A DNA stretch of 64,000 nt, from the NCBI RefSeq assembly GCF_003258835.1, contig NZ_NPEV01000014.1:22736-86735 (forward strand), given 5' to 3'. The position numbers and the translations under genes are program-made. The stretch is from Rhodobium orientis (lineage in GTDB: Bacteria; Pseudomonadota; Alphaproteobacteria; Rhizobiales; Rhodobiaceae). Positions 19,396 through 28,458 of the stretch are shown here, piece by piece; positions within the stretch are counted from its first letter, which is position 1, and each line of letters begins with the position of its first letter. Under the pieces are notes generated by a model, which ran no database searches, had not been told where the DNA came from, and saw nothing but the letters and a program-made list of their open reading frames with translations.

Positions 19396-20419
19396 TGGCG
19401 GCCTCTCCGTCGAACACCTCCCGGACGATGCGCTCCACGCGCACCGTCGATCCCGCCTCGTCGAGCGGGTCGCGCCGGAGCCGATGGCGCAGCGCGGTGG
19501 TGGCGATGGCGCGGATGTCTTCGGGCGTGGTCTTCCTGCGGCCGGCGAGCGCGGCGCGGGCGCGCCCGGCGCGGATCAGCGTGAGTTCGCCGCGAAGGCC
19601 ATCGACGCCAAGGCCGAGGCAGAGCGTCGCCGCGATTTCCAGCACCTCGTCCGGGGTCTCGACCTCGGGCAGCACCTTCTTGGCCTTGCTGATCTTGGAG
19701 CGGATGCGCGCGTCCTTCGCCTTCCATTTCTCCATGAAGGCATCCGGGTCGTGGTCATAGGCATCGCGCCGGCGGATCACTTCGATCCGTTCCTTGATGT
19801 CCTTCGGCGAGGTCACTTCGACGGACAGGCCGAACCGGTCGAGGAGCTGCGGGCGCAGCTCGCCCTCTTCCGGGTTGCCGCTGCCGATCAGGATGAAGCG
19901 CGCCGGATGGCGCACGCTGAGGCCCTCGCGTTCGACGATGTTGAGCCCGGAGGCGGCGACGTCGAGGAGGAGGTCGACGAGATAGTCCTCAAGCAGGTTG
20001 ACCTCGTCGATATAGAGAAAGCCGCGATGGGCCTTGGCGAGAAGCCCCGGCTCGAACGCCTTTTCGCCGTTGATCAGCGCTTTTTCGAGGTCCAGCGCGC
20101 CGACCACCCGGTCGTCGGTGGCGCCCAGCGGCAGGTCGATCACCGGCGTCGGCTTCTTCACCTTCTTGGGCGGCTTCGGGCTCGAACAGACGGGGCAGAT
20201 ATCGACCGGATTGTCCGGCGGGCAGTTGTAGGGGCACTCGCCGCGGGTCTCGATCGACGGCAACAGGGCGGCCAAAGCGCGCACGGCGGTGGATTTCGCC
20301 GTGCCCCTGTCGCCGAGCACCAGAACGCCGCCCAGCGCCGGTTCCACGGCGGCCATCAGCAGCGCATTCTTCATCTCTTCCTGACCGACGATGGCGGCAA
20401 AGGGAAATGGACGCGTCAT
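19388..20419 (-). CDS. bchI: Magnesium chelatase ATPase subunit BchI
   Basis: BchI is the AAA+ motor of magnesium chelatase. The 343-residue protein has Walker A GDRGTAKST, the PIDLPLGATDDRVVGALD and Walker B FLYIDEVNLL motifs, and RPQLLDRFGLSVEV. Between Walker A and the PIDLPLG motif it has four cysteines (62, 66, 75, 78) in a C-X3-C, C-X2-C layout that resembles a metal-binding knuckle. It is divergent from dxs, sharing a promoter region with two PpsR boxes. Confidence 0.97.
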   Translation of the reverse strand: MTRPFPFAAIVGQEEMKNALLMAAVEPALGGVLVLGDRGTAKSTAVRALAALLPSIETRGECPYNCPPDNPVDICPVCSSPKPPKKVKKPTPVIDLPLGATDDRVVGALDLEKALINGEKAFEPGLLAKAHRGFLYIDEVNLLEDYLVDLLLDVAASGLNIVEREGLSVRHPARFILIGSGNPEEGELRPQLLDRFGLSVEVTSPKDIKERIEVIRRRDAYDHDPDAFMEKWKAKDARIRSKISKAKKVLPEVETPDEVLEIAATLCLGLGVDGLRGELTLIRAGRARAALAGRRKTTPEDIRAIATTALRHRLRRDPLDEAGSTVRVERIVREVFDGEAANA

Positions 20420-20841
20420 GTTCCTACAACTTTGTTATTCGCTCAGGTTCGGGGGGCACCTGACGTCGACATGGCAGGAAATGCAAGCCGTAAAACGGCG
20501 TAGGCGTGTGGCCGGACGATCCGTCCCGTGGCTGGCATTTTTCTCCAACGGTTGGCCGAAAGCCGCAGCGTCGGGAGGATTGGCGCCTGCCGACACATCG
20601 GGTCCATGGCGGCCCATAGAATAACCCGGTGCGACGATATGTAAATAAAAATTGACACTCGTATGTCAATTTCTATTTACAAAGCGGGTTCAAAGGACAA
20701 ATATGCTCCGCGAGGCGGCGCCGCCAGGCCGCAGACGCCCGCGGCCGTGGCAGCGCCGATTGCCATTCTAAGGTTCGCCCGACGGGGCGGGGGACGCATC
20801 CCCGGCAAGCCGGACGAAGAACCCGGAGGCCCGACACCTAC
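20420..20841. other. 422-base intergenic region between bchI and dxs
   Basis: The region holds the paired PpsR boxes near its middle and otherwise no gene I can support. Short frames in it have no recognisable sequence. The leader of about 160 bases before dxs and about 220 bases before bchI are long, and could hold untranslated control elements, but I see no named RNA motif. Confidence 0.5.
20640..20681. promoter_or_regulatory. Symmetric divergent bchI/dxs promoter with two PpsR boxes
   Basis: Two perfect TGT-N12-ACA boxes lie at 20640-20657 (TGTAAATAAAAATTGACA) and 20664-20681 (TGTCAATTTCTATTTACA), separated by six bases. The first carries TTGACA facing dxs, the second carries TTGACA facing bchI, and each box overlaps the -10 zone (TATTTA) of the opposite promoter. 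A PpsR tetramer here would shut both directions at once. Confidence 0.82.
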
Positions 20842-22791
20842 ATGAACACCCAGTCGCCGGAACATCTCGCCACCCCCCTCCTCGACACCGTGTCATCGCC
20901 CGCCGATCTCCGCCGCATGAGTGTGGACGACCTGACCCAGCTCGCCAAGGAAGTGCGCTACGACATGGTGCGCACGGTCTCCAAGACCGGCGGGCATCTG
21001 GGATCGAGCCTCGGCGTCGTGGAACTGACGGTGGCGATCCACGCCACCTTCGACACCCCGCGCGACAAGCTGATCTTCGACGTCGGCCACCAGTGCTATC
21101 CGCACAAGATCCTGACCGGCCGCCGCGACCGCATGCACACCCTGCGCCAGGGCGGCGGGCTGTCCGGCTTCACCAAGCGTTCCGAGAGCCCCTACGATCC
21201 GTTCGGTGCCGGCCATTCCACGACCGCCATTTCCGCCGGCCTCGGCTTTGCCTATGCCCGCGACCTCGGCGGCGATCCGGGCGATATCGTCTGCGTCATC
21301 GGCGACGGCGCCATGTCCGGCGGCATGGCCTATGAGGCGATGAACAATTGCGGCGATTCCGGCAAGCGGCTGATCGTCATCCTCAACGACAACGACATGT
21401 CGATCTCGCCGCCGGTCGGTGCGCTGTCGAACCATCTGACACGCATCTGCGCCCAGCGCCCGCTGCAGGACGCCAAGGCCCGCGCCAAGGAAATCGCGTC
21501 GCTGTTCCCGACGCCGTTCCGCGAGGGGGCGGATCGCGCCAAGGACCTCCTGAAGGGCATGGTCATCGGCGGCACGCTCTTCGAGCAACTCGGCTTTTCC
21601 TACGTCGGCCCGGTCGACGGCCACGATGTGCCGCTCTTGATGAAGGTGCTGAGGAACGTCCGCGCCAGCGAGACCGGCCCGGTTCTGATCCACGTCCAGA
21701 CCGTCAAGGGCAAGGGCTACAAGCCGGCCGAGATCGCCCACGACAAGTGCCACGGCGTCTCCCGCTTCGACATCGTCACCGGCGAACAGGCCAAGCCGAA
21801 GACGGCGAAGATCAGCTACACCAAGGTGTTCGCCAATTCGATCGTGCAGGAGGCCGAGGACGACCCGCGCGTCGTCGCCGTCACCGCCGCCATGCCGGCC
21901 GGCACCGGCCTCGACAGGATGATGGAGCGCTTTCCCGAGCGCTGCTTCGACGTCGGCATCGCCGAGCAGCACGCGGTCACCTTCTCGGCCGGCCTTGCCG
22001 CCGGCGGGATGAGGCCCTTCTGCACCATCTATTCCACCTTCCTGCAGCGCGGCTACGACCAGGTCGTCCACGACGTCGCCATCCAGGGCCTGCCGGTGCG
22101 CTTCGCGCTCGACCGCGCCGGCCTCGTCGGCGCCGACGGGCCGACCCATGCCGGCGCCTTCGACATCGGCTATCTCGCCAACCTGCCAGGCTTCGTCGTC
22201 ATGGCCGCCGCCGACGAGGCGGAGCTGATGCACATGGTGGCGACCGCCGCCAAATACGACGCCGGCCCGATCGCCTTCCGCTATCCGCGCGGCGAGGGGC
22301 TCGGTGTCGAACTTCCCGCGCGCGGCCAGCCCTTGGAGATCGGCAAGGGCCGCATCGTCAAGCGCGGCCGCCAGGTGGCGATCCTGTCGCTCGGCGCGCG
22401 CCTCGGCGAATGCCTGAAGGCCGCCGGCGAACTGGATGCCCTTGGCCTCTCCACCACCGTCGCCGACGCCCGCTTCGCCAAGCCCCTCGACACCGACCTG
22501 ATCGCGGACCTGGTGCGCGAGCACGAGGTCCTGATCACCATCGAGGAGGGCGCCACCGGCGGCTTCGGCGCGCTGGTCCTACACCACCTCGCCGGCGAGG
22601 GGCTCCTGGACCACGGCCTGAAGATCCGCACCATGACCCTGCCCGACGCGTTCGTTGCGCACGATACGGTGTCGGCAATGTACGACGCGGCCGGCCTCAG
22701 CGCCCGGCATATCGTGGACAAGGCCGTCGCGGCCCTGGGCCTCGGCGAAGGCACCGAGGAGGAGGGGCGCAAGGTCGTCTCGCTCGCCTGA
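20842..22791 (+). CDS. dxs: 1-deoxy-D-xylulose-5-phosphate synthase
   Basis: Dxs condenses pyruvate and glyceraldehyde 3-phosphate, the entry step of the MEP isoprenoid pathway that feeds carotenoids, phytol and quinones. The 649-residue protein has the thiamine diphosphate motif [26 protein letters not shown] with a catalytic His, and the transketolase C-terminal domain. Its promoter faces that of bchI and has the same PpsR boxes, so precursor supply is probably co-regulated with pigment synthesis. A second dxs elsewhere for housekeeping is possible. Confidence 0.97.
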   Translation: MNTQSPEHLATPLLDTVSSPADLRRMSVDDLTQLAKEVRYDMVRTVSKTGGHLGSSLGVVELTVAIHATFDTPRDKLIFDVGHQCYPHKILTGRRDRMHTLRQGGGLSGFTKRSESPYDPFGAGHSTTAISAGLGFAYARDLGGDPGDIVCVIGDGAMSGGMAYEAMNNCGDSGKRLIVILNDNDMSISPPVGALSNHLTRICAQRPLQDAKARAKEIASLFPTPFREGADRAKDLLKGMVIGGTLFEQLGFSYVGPVDGHDVPLLMKVLRNVRASETGPVLIHVQTVKGKGYKPAEIAHDKCHGVSRFDIVTGEQAKPKTAKISYTKVFANSIVQEAEDDPRVVAVTAAMPAGTGLDRMMERFPERCFDVGIAEQHAVTFSAGLAAGGMRPFCTIYSTFLQRGYDQVVHDVAIQGLPVRFALDRAGLVGADGPTHAGAFDIGYLANLPGFVVMAAADEAELMHMVATAAKYDAGPIAFRYPRGEGLGVELPARGQPLEIGKGRIVKRGRQVAILSLGARLGECLKAAGELDALGLSTTVADARFAKPLDTDLIADLVREHEVLITIEEGATGGFGALVLHHLAGEGLLDHGLKIRTMTLPDAFVAHDTVSAMYDAAGLSARHIVDKAVAALGLGEGTEEEGRKVVSLA

Positions 22792-22869
22792 GCGCCCGGT
22801 CGCCGGGCGCCCCGTTTTCGGGGCCGAAAACACGTCGCAAGGACGGGCGCCTGTCGTTTCGACAGGCGC
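22792..22869 (+). terminator. Two tandem GC-rich hairpins behind dxs
   Basis: The first stem is GCGCCCGG/CCGGGCGC (22792-22799 with 22803-22810), starting at the base after the stop codon and followed by CCCGTTTT. The second is a 10-bp stem GCGCCTGTCG/CGACAGGCGC (22847-22856 with 22860-22869) with a TTT loop. The first looks like an intrinsic terminator; the second may insulate ppaA. Confidence 0.65.
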
Positions 22870-22934
22870 GAGGGTCCGTATTTCTCCCTGCGCTAATATG
22901 ACAGACTTGCGGATATCGACTCTGTACCAGTCGC

Positions 22935-22996
22935 TGTATACGGTGATGGACAGTGCGGGGCAAAAAAGCCGGACGGTATGTCTACAAATATTGACA
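22935..22996 (+). promoter_or_regulatory. Two PpsR boxes ahead of ppaA/aerR
   Basis: TGTATACGGTGATGGACA (22935-22952) and TGTCTACAAATATTGACA (22979-22996) both fit TGT-N12-ACA; centres are 44 bases apart, about four helix turns. TTGACA at 22991-22996 is a possible -35 for the gene starting at 23087. This suggests that the repressor controls the gene for its own antirepressor. Confidence 0.7.
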
Positions 22997-23086
22997 CTCA
23001 GGGTCCGTCCGCCTTTAGATATAGACACAATAATATAAAAAACTGCGTGTTCCCGCCCGACAAAACTGCGCGTTTGGGAGGCGCAT

Positions 23087-23944
23087 ATGTCTGCAGGGGA
23101 ATTTGCTGACACCGACATGACCCGCGATGCGGTCCAGAGGGCAGTGTGGCGCAACGCGATGGACTGCGCCCGCGCCGGAGACGGAATGACCGACGTCCTG
23201 GAAGAGATCGTCGAGCGCCAGATCCTGCCCCGGCTGATCACGGCCGGCAAGGCGGCCGGCCGCAGCGACGCGGGCGATGCCGAGATGGTCATCGGCGAGG
23301 ATGACATCGACGTGCTGATCCGTCTTCTGATGGACGGCAGGGCGGACGCCTGCTGCGATTTCGTCCACCACGTCTTTCACACGGGCGTCAGCCTGCAATC
23401 CATCTATCTCGACCTGCTTGCGCCCGCGGCCCAGCGCCTTGGCCCCCTGTGGCTCGACGACGACATCGATTTCGTCGACGTCTCCATGGCGCTTGCAAAG
23501 CTGCAGACGCTGATCCTCAAGGTCGCCCGCTGCGAGGCCATCAATCCGGCGCTGCCGGACCCGGACCGGCGCATCCTGCTCGCCCGCGCCCGCGGCGAAC
23601 AGCACGCCTTCGGCCTGATGATGGTCGCCGAATTCTTCCGCCTCGGCGGCTGGCAGGTCTATGGCGGCACCGATCTGGAGTCCGGGCACGAGCTCAACCG
23701 GGCCGTCGGCGAGCGCGCCTATTCGGTGGTGGGGCTTACCGCCGGCTCGCGCTGCAAGGCGGTGGAGCTTGCCGACGACATCAAGGCGCTGCGCAAGAAT
23801 TCCCGCAATCCCGGCCTCAAGGTCCTGGTCGGCGGCGCCGCCTTCTGCATCGACCCGGAACTCGCCCGCGAGATCGGCGCCGACTTCACCGCATGCGAAG
23901 GCATCGATGCGGTCGAGCGGGCCGAGGCCTGCCTCGCCGGGTGA
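23087..23944 (+). CDS. ppaA: Cobalamin-binding antirepressor PpaA/AerR
   Basis: PpaA/AerR proteins bind vitamin B12 and modulate PpsR/CrtJ in light- and oxygen-dependent control of photosynthesis genes. The 285-residue protein has a helical cap part with LGPLWLDDDIDFVDVSMALA (residues 118-137) and a cobalamin-binding Rossmann domain with GEQHAFG (His173, the expected lower cobalt ligand), VGLTAGS and VLVGGAAF. GGAGG lies six bases before the ATG. It sits alone between dxs and menA; ppsR, its usual neighbour, is absent from this window. Confidence 0.88.
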   Translation: MSAGEFADTDMTRDAVQRAVWRNAMDCARAGDGMTDVLEEIVERQILPRLITAGKAAGRSDAGDAEMVIGEDDIDVLIRLLMDGRADACCDFVHHVFHTGVSLQSIYLDLLAPAAQRLGPLWLDDDIDFVDVSMALAKLQTLILKVARCEAINPALPDPDRRILLARARGEQHAFGLMMVAEFFRLGGWQVYGGTDLESGHELNRAVGERAYSVVGLTAGSRCKAVELADDIKALRKNSRNPGLKVLVGGAAFCIDPELAREIGADFTACEGIDAVERAEACLAG

Positions 23945-24481
23945 CGTCCGTCTCTCCCTCGTCCATGCAATCCCGATCGAAAGACCATATATGCGGGGCA
24001 CGGTGCTGCGGCGATCCGGCAATTGCATCCTCCTTACCGCTTTTGCTACCCGGACCCTTCGGCCGGAGGAACGGCATGCAAAGGCAGGAAATCCTGCGAC
24101 GGCTACGGTTTGGCAACCCATCGCGGGCGAGGCTTGCAAGCGCGCGGCCGGGCGCCTTGCCGCGCGAGATGATCCGGCACGGCGGACGATGCGTAGGAAG
24201 GGCGCGGCGGAACGACACGGCGACCGGTCATTTCCTCCCGACGACCTGTCGCTGCGTCAAAATAACTGGACATTGTGCAAGGTGGTTTGGCTATAAGTGT
24301 CAAGTAAACTTGACAAGCGCGGTGCGGACCTCCAACCATGACCGTAGCGACGGTTGCGCTTTCGGCGCAAAACGTTCACGAGGGTCCCAAGGCGCTCCAT
24401 TCTTGCGTCATGGACCGGCCTCCGGCTGGGCCCGACCGGCCGCATGCCGCGCGGCGATGACACTGGGATGAAGGGGCCGAA
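23945..24481. other. 537-base region between ppaA and menA
   Basis: No gene in this stretch can be supported. It holds the PpsR palindrome at 24298-24315 and, 5' of it, a possible promoter (TGGACA at 24267 and TATAAG at 24292, spacer 19). The 166 bases between the palindrome and menA are an untranslated leader without a recognised motif. Confidence 0.45.
24298..24315 (+). promoter_or_regulatory. Palindromic PpsR box ahead of menA
   Basis: TGTCAAGTAAACTTGACA fits TGT-N12-ACA and is symmetric over nearly its whole length (TGTCAAGT and ACTTGACA around AA), making it the most symmetric of the boxes in this window. It lies directly downstream of TATAAG, where binding would block transcription of the prenyltransferase gene. 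Confidence 0.72.
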
Positions 24482-25441
24482 ATGGAACAGCCGATGACAA
24501 TCAACGAGCACGGCTTCACCGATCCTTACGATGCCGCCCGGGCGCGCAGTTTCGGCAGTTCGCTTCTCAACATTCTTCTGATGGCGATCCGGCCGCAGAC
24601 GCTGGTGCTGTCCGTCGTCCCGGTGATGGCCGGCAGCTACTGGGCCTGGGCCACACACGCCACGGTCAGCTCCGCCGTTGTCATCTGCGCCATCGTCGCC
24701 TCCGCCGCGATCCAGATCGGCACCAATCTGTGGAACGACGTCAAGGACGGCATGCGCGGCCAGGACGGCACCGGCCGCCTCGGCCCGCCCCGCATGACCG
24801 CCCTCGGCCTTGCCTCGCCCAAGACCCTCAGGCTCTGGGCCTATGCGGCCTTCGGCACGGCGATCGCCTGCGGTCTCGTTCTGGTCGCCATCGGCGGCTG
24901 GCCGATCGTCGTCATCGGCGTCGTCTCGATCGCCTGCGGGCTCGCCTATTCGGCCGGGCCGCGGCCGATCTCCTTTTCCCCGCACGGCGAGTTGTTCGTG
25001 CTGGTGTTCTTCGGCATCGTCGCCGTTGCCGGCACCTATTACCTGCACACCGGCCTGGTTTCGGCGTCCTCGATCGGCCTTGGCGCCATCGTCGGCCTGC
25101 CGGCCGCCGCCGTGCTCCTGGTCAACAACCACCGCGACCGCATCTCCGACGAAAAGGCCGGTCGCCGGACCCTCGCCATCGTCGTCGGCAGGAAGGGCAC
25201 CCATCTGCTCTACGGTGCGATGATGGTGCTGTCGGTTGTCGGTGCCGCGCTGTTCCTGCAGCCCCATGGCTGGGTCGGCTGGCTGGCGATGGCCGTGCCG
25301 ATGGTCGTCGCCGTCTGGTTCACCCTCGGCTTCCGCAAGGAGCCGGTCAGCCCCAGGCTCAACGCCTATCTCGGCCGCACGGGCAGCTTCCAGCTCCTGC
25401 TCGCGGTCTCGATTGCGGTCGCCGTCGGCTTCCCGAACTAA
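24482..25441 (+). CDS. menA: MenA-type 1,4-dihydroxy-2-naphthoate prenyltransferase
   Basis: This UbiA-superfamily membrane enzyme attaches a polyprenyl chain to an aromatic acceptor. The 319-residue protein has MAIRPQTLVLSVVPVMAGS, the first Asp motif IQIGTNLWNDVKDGMRG (Asn85-Asp89), RLGPPRMTALGL, FFGIVAVAGTYYLHTG and the second motif NNHRDRISDEKAGRRTL (215-231). These match MenA (menaquinone synthesis) and not BchG, whose motifs and acceptor region differ. About eight membrane segments are visible. AAGGGG lies just before the start. A MenA in a photosynthesis cluster behind a PpsR box suggests a quinone for phototrophic electron transfer. Substrate is inferred. Confidence 0.82.
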   Translation: MEQPMTINEHGFTDPYDAARARSFGSSLLNILLMAIRPQTLVLSVVPVMAGSYWAWATHATVSSAVVICAIVASAAIQIGTNLWNDVKDGMRGQDGTGRLGPPRMTALGLASPKTLRLWAYAAFGTAIACGLVLVAIGGWPIVVIGVVSIACGLAYSAGPRPISFSPHGELFVLVFFGIVAVAGTYYLHTGLVSASSIGLGAIVGLPAAAVLLVNNHRDRISDEKAGRRTLAIVVGRKGTHLLYGAMMVLSVVGAALFLQPHGWVGWLAMAVPMVVAVWFTLGFRKEPVSPRLNAYLGRTGSFQLLLAVSIAVAVGFPN

Positions 25442-25979
25442 TGTCTCCCGCCAATCGATAAGAACGTTTCGCCGGGCGCCCGAGAGGCGCCCGCGCAGCG
25501 TTTTCGGCTGCCTGGCGTATGGCCGGTGTCCGTCGCCTCTTGTCCATGCCCAAAACTGTCGGCCATCTCCCCGAACGCAACCCCGGGCCGTAGGTCTGGG
25601 CCCGGTGGCCCGCCGGATGACGCCCGGCAATGTTGCAGGAGAGGGGGCGACACGGCGAGCAGATCCGCGCCCGCATCAGGCGGCGGGACGCAGTCGTCCA
25701 GAGACCCGACGGCGCAAGCCTTGGCCCTTCCGCATCCTCTCGCGTGTCCATCGTTCCTTGTCTGGCAGATGAGCCGTCACAAAGGCCCGTGCAGGCGTCG
25801 CTTGGGGAAAGGGGCGGAAAGGGTCGGCCAGACAGCGATTGACCTCTCAGGGGCGGCCTGGCGCCGTCGTGACGGCCCGAACCGGGATCGGTCGGATAGG
25901 GAGGGGAGGGAGGGGCCCTGCAAAGAAAAAGCCCGCCGGCGAGGGCGGGCTTTTCCATTGTCGAGTGGGCCGGCGCCGG
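25442..25979. other. 538-base convergent intergenic region between menA and petC
   Basis: A hairpin GGGCGCC/GGCGCCC (25474-25480 with 25486-25492) with TTTT at 25501 may end the menA transcript. A second terminator near 25931-25950 ends petC. The rest holds open frames on both strands but no recognisable protein or RNA. Confidence 0.5.
25926..25955. terminator. Bidirectional intrinsic terminator behind petC
   Basis: A 7-bp stem GCCCGCC/GGCGGGC (25931-25937 with 25944-25950) is flanked by AAAAA on the left and TTTT on the right, so it can end transcription from either side. It is 25 bases past the petC stop on the minus strand. Confidence 0.85.
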
Positions 25980-26903
25980 TCAGTGCTCGACGTTGCGCCA
26001 GATGTGCTTCTTGACCAGGAAGAGCAGGCCGGAGAGCAAGATCAGGTAGAGCACGACGGCGATGCCGATGCGCTTGCGCTCCTCCAGCTTCGGCTCTGCG
26101 GCCCACATCATGAAGGCGGCAACGTCGCGGGCGTACTGGTCGATCGTCTGCGGGGTGCCGTCGTCATATTCGACGAGGTCGTCGAACAGCGGCGGCGCCA
26201 TGGCGAGGTAGGTGCCGTGGATCGTCGAGACGCCGTCCTCCTTGCAGCCTTCCGGCACGCCGCCGACCGCAAAGGCGGTGTTGTAGTAGCCCTCGAAGTC
26301 GGCACCGCATTCCGGCGCATCCTCATAGCCCGTCATCAGGGCGTAGATGTAGTCCGGGCCGGATTCCTGGTGCGTGGTGACCATGTCGATGATGAACCAC
26401 GGGAAGCCGCGCTCATGGCCCCGCGCCTTGGCCAGCAGCGAGAAGTCCGGCGGCAGGGCGCCGTTATTGGCGTATTTCGCCGCTTCGTCGTTGGCGAATG
26501 GCGACGGCCAGCGGTCGGACGGCTTGCCGGGCCGCTCGAACATCTCGCCCTCTTCGTTGGGGCCGTCCTTGACGGTGTACTCCTCGGCGAGCGCCTTGGC
26601 CTCCTCCTCGGTGAAGCCCGGACCGCCGGGATCGGCGAGGTTGCGGAAGGCGATGTACTTCATGCTGTGGCAGGCCGAGCAGACCTCCCGGAACACCTTG
26701 AAGCCGCGCTTGAGCTGGGCGTCGTCGTAGTAGCCCCAGGGGGCCTTGAAGGTCCACCAGTTGTCTGACGGCGAGGCGACCTCCGAGGCCCTGGCCGGAG
26801 ACGAGCCGGCGACGCTCGCAGCGAGGATGGCGGCGGCCAGCATGGTGGCGGAAAAACCCAGCAGGCGACGGGGCACGGATGCCGTGGTGATGGTCTGTGA
26901 CAT
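25980..26903 (-). CDS. petC: Cytochrome c1 of the bc1 complex
   Basis: Cytochrome c1 carries electrons from the Rieske protein to soluble cytochrome c in the bc1 complex. The 307-residue protein has a signal peptide ending near ARASEV, one CSACHSMK haem site, the axial Met in TYLAMAPPL, and a C-terminal membrane anchor (IGIAVVLYLILLSGLLFLV). It follows petB by three bases. It is the last gene of bchE-bchJ-petB-petC. Confidence 0.96.
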   Translation of the reverse strand: MSQTITTASVPRRLLGFSATMLAAAILAASVAGSSPARASEVASPSDNWWTFKAPWGYYDDAQLKRGFKVFREVCSACHSMKYIAFRNLADPGGPGFTEEEAKALAEEYTVKDGPNEEGEMFERPGKPSDRWPSPFANDEAAKYANNGALPPDFSLLAKARGHERGFPWFIIDMVTTHQESGPDYIYALMTGYEDAPECGADFEGYYNTAFAVGGVPEGCKEDGVSTIHGTYLAMAPPLFDDLVEYDDGTPQTIDQYARDVAAFMMWAAEPKLEERKRIGIAVVLYLILLSGLLFLVKKHIWRNVEH

Positions 26904-26906
26904 CGT

Positions 26907-28430
26907 TCAGCCCTCCTTCTTCGGCGTGGGGGTCGAAGTGTCGACCGGTTTTGCATCGCCGGGTGTCGCCTCGTCCGCCGGCTTTGCGGCTTCCGTGGGC
27001 TTGGCGCCAGCGACCGGCTTTGCCGGATCGGCAGGCTTTGTAGCGTCGGCGGGTTTGGCGGCGGCGTCTTTCTTGGCGGCCTCATCCGCCGCTTTCTTCC
27101 TGGCGGCTTCCTCCTCGGCGGCCTTCTTCTTGGCCGCTTCGGCCTTCTTCTGGGCGGCCTGGGCCTCCTTCTTCTTCCTGCGCGCTTCGTCCTTCTTCTC
27201 GTGCTCGGCGATGTCCTCAAGCACGGCGGCCGAGATCGTCGGCGGCAGGTTCTTCGGCCGCTCGATCAGGCCGAGGATCGGCAACAGGATGATGAAGTGG
27301 ACGAAGTAGTAGCCGGTACCGTACTGGGCCAGAGCGACATAGACGCCTTCGGCCGGCTTGGAGCCGAGCCAGCCGAGGAAGACGCAGTCGGCGACCAGCA
27401 CCCAGAAGAACAACCGGTAGATCGGCCGGTAGCGCGTCGACTTCGCCTTGCACGGGTCGAGCCAGGGCACGAAGAACAGCACGATGATCGAGGCGAACAT
27501 GACGAGGACGCCGCCGAGCTTGTCCGGGACGGCCCGAAGCATGGCGTAGAACGGCAGGTAGTACCATTCCGGCACGATGTGCTGCGGGGTGACCAGCGGA
27601 TCGGCCGGGATGTAGTTGTCCGGGTGGCCGAGATAGTTCGGCTGGAAGAACAGGAACCAGGAGAACAGCACCAGGAACACGACCGCGGCATAAAGGTCCT
27701 TCATCGTCACATGGGGCGTGAAGGGCACCGTGTCCTGCTTGGTCTTCGGCTCGACGCCGGCCGGGTTGTTGGAGCCGACATAGTGCAGCGCCCAGACGTG
27801 CAGCAGCACGATCGCGGCGATGATGAACGGCAGCAGATAGTGCAGCGAATAGAACCGCTGCAGGGTCGGGTTGCCGACCGAGAAGCCGCCCCACAGCCAC
27901 TGCACGATCGGCTCGCCGAATTCCGGCACGGCCGAGAACATGCTGGTGATGACGGTGGCGGCCCAGAAGCTCATCTGGCCCCAGGGCAGCACGTAGCCGG
28001 TGAAGCCCGTCGTCATCATCACGAGGTAGATCAGCACGCCGAGGATCCAAAGCACCTCGCGCGGCGCCCGGTAGGAGCCGTAATAGAGGCCGCGGAAGAT
28101 GTGTACATAGACGGCGAGGAAGAAGAACGACGCGCCGTTGGCGTGCATGTAGCGGATCAGCCAGCCGAAATTCACGTCGCGCATGATGTGCTCGATGGAA
28201 TCGAAAGCCATCTTCTCATGCGGCGTGTAGTGCATGGCCAGCACGATGCCGGTGAGGAGCTGGATCACCAGCATCACCGTCAGGATCATGCCGAAGGTCC
28301 ACCAGTAGTTCAGGTTCTTCGGCGTCGGAAAATCGATGAACTGCTCTTTCACCAGGCTGATCACGGGCAGGCGTGACTGGACCCAGCGGCCGAGGCGGCT
28401 CTTCGGATGGTATTTTTCTATTTCAAGCAT
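26907..28430 (-). CDS. petB: Cytochrome b of the bc1 complex, with long C-terminal tail
   Basis: Cytochrome b is the quinone-oxidising core of the bc1 complex. The protein has haem-ligand histidines at about 96, 110, 197 and 211, the PWGQ motif near the start of the quinol site ([11 protein letters not shown]) and PEWY ([16 protein letters not shown]). The canonical part ends near residue 410; about 97 residues rich in Lys, Ala, Glu and Pro follow to residue 507, whereas alphaproteobacterial homologues usually end near 430-445. The tail should face the cytoplasm. The start at 28430 begins [16 protein letters not shown]; longer frames run into bchJ. No Rieske gene precedes it, unlike the usual petABC operon. 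Confidence 0.95.
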   Translation of the reverse strand: MLEIEKYHPKSRLGRWVQSRLPVISLVKEQFIDFPTPKNLNYWWTFGMILTVMLVIQLLTGIVLAMHYTPHEKMAFDSIEHIMRDVNFGWLIRYMHANGASFFFLAVYVHIFRGLYYGSYRAPREVLWILGVLIYLVMMTTGFTGYVLPWGQMSFWAATVITSMFSAVPEFGEPIVQWLWGGFSVGNPTLQRFYSLHYLLPFIIAAIVLLHVWALHYVGSNNPAGVEPKTKQDTVPFTPHVTMKDLYAAVVFLVLFSWFLFFQPNYLGHPDNYIPADPLVTPQHIVPEWYYLPFYAMLRAVPDKLGGVLVMFASIIVLFFVPWLDPCKAKSTRYRPIYRLFFWVLVADCVFLGWLGSKPAEGVYVALAQYGTGYYFVHFIILLPILGLIERPKNLPPTISAAVLEDIAEHEKKDEARRKKKEAQAAQKKAEAAKKKAAEEEAARKKAADEAAKKDAAAKPADATKPADPAKPVAGAKPTEAAKPADEATPGDAKPVDTSTPTPKKEG

Positions 28431-28458
28431 CAATCCATCCTCTCGAGGGATTGGCGGA

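Noticed and set aside
20424..20669. Short minus-strand frames in the bchI/dxs gap
   Set aside because: They overlap the paired PpsR boxes, have no ribosome site and no recognisable sequence.
24482..25441. Reading the UbiA-family gene as bchG (bacteriochlorophyll synthase)
   Set aside because: Asp motifs and the regions around RLGPPRMTALGL and GTYYLHTG match MenA; BchG-type DRxxD and acceptor motifs are absent.
24257..25630. 457-codon open frame opposite menA
   Set aside because: Shadow of menA; it spans the menA leader and has no domain or membrane pattern.
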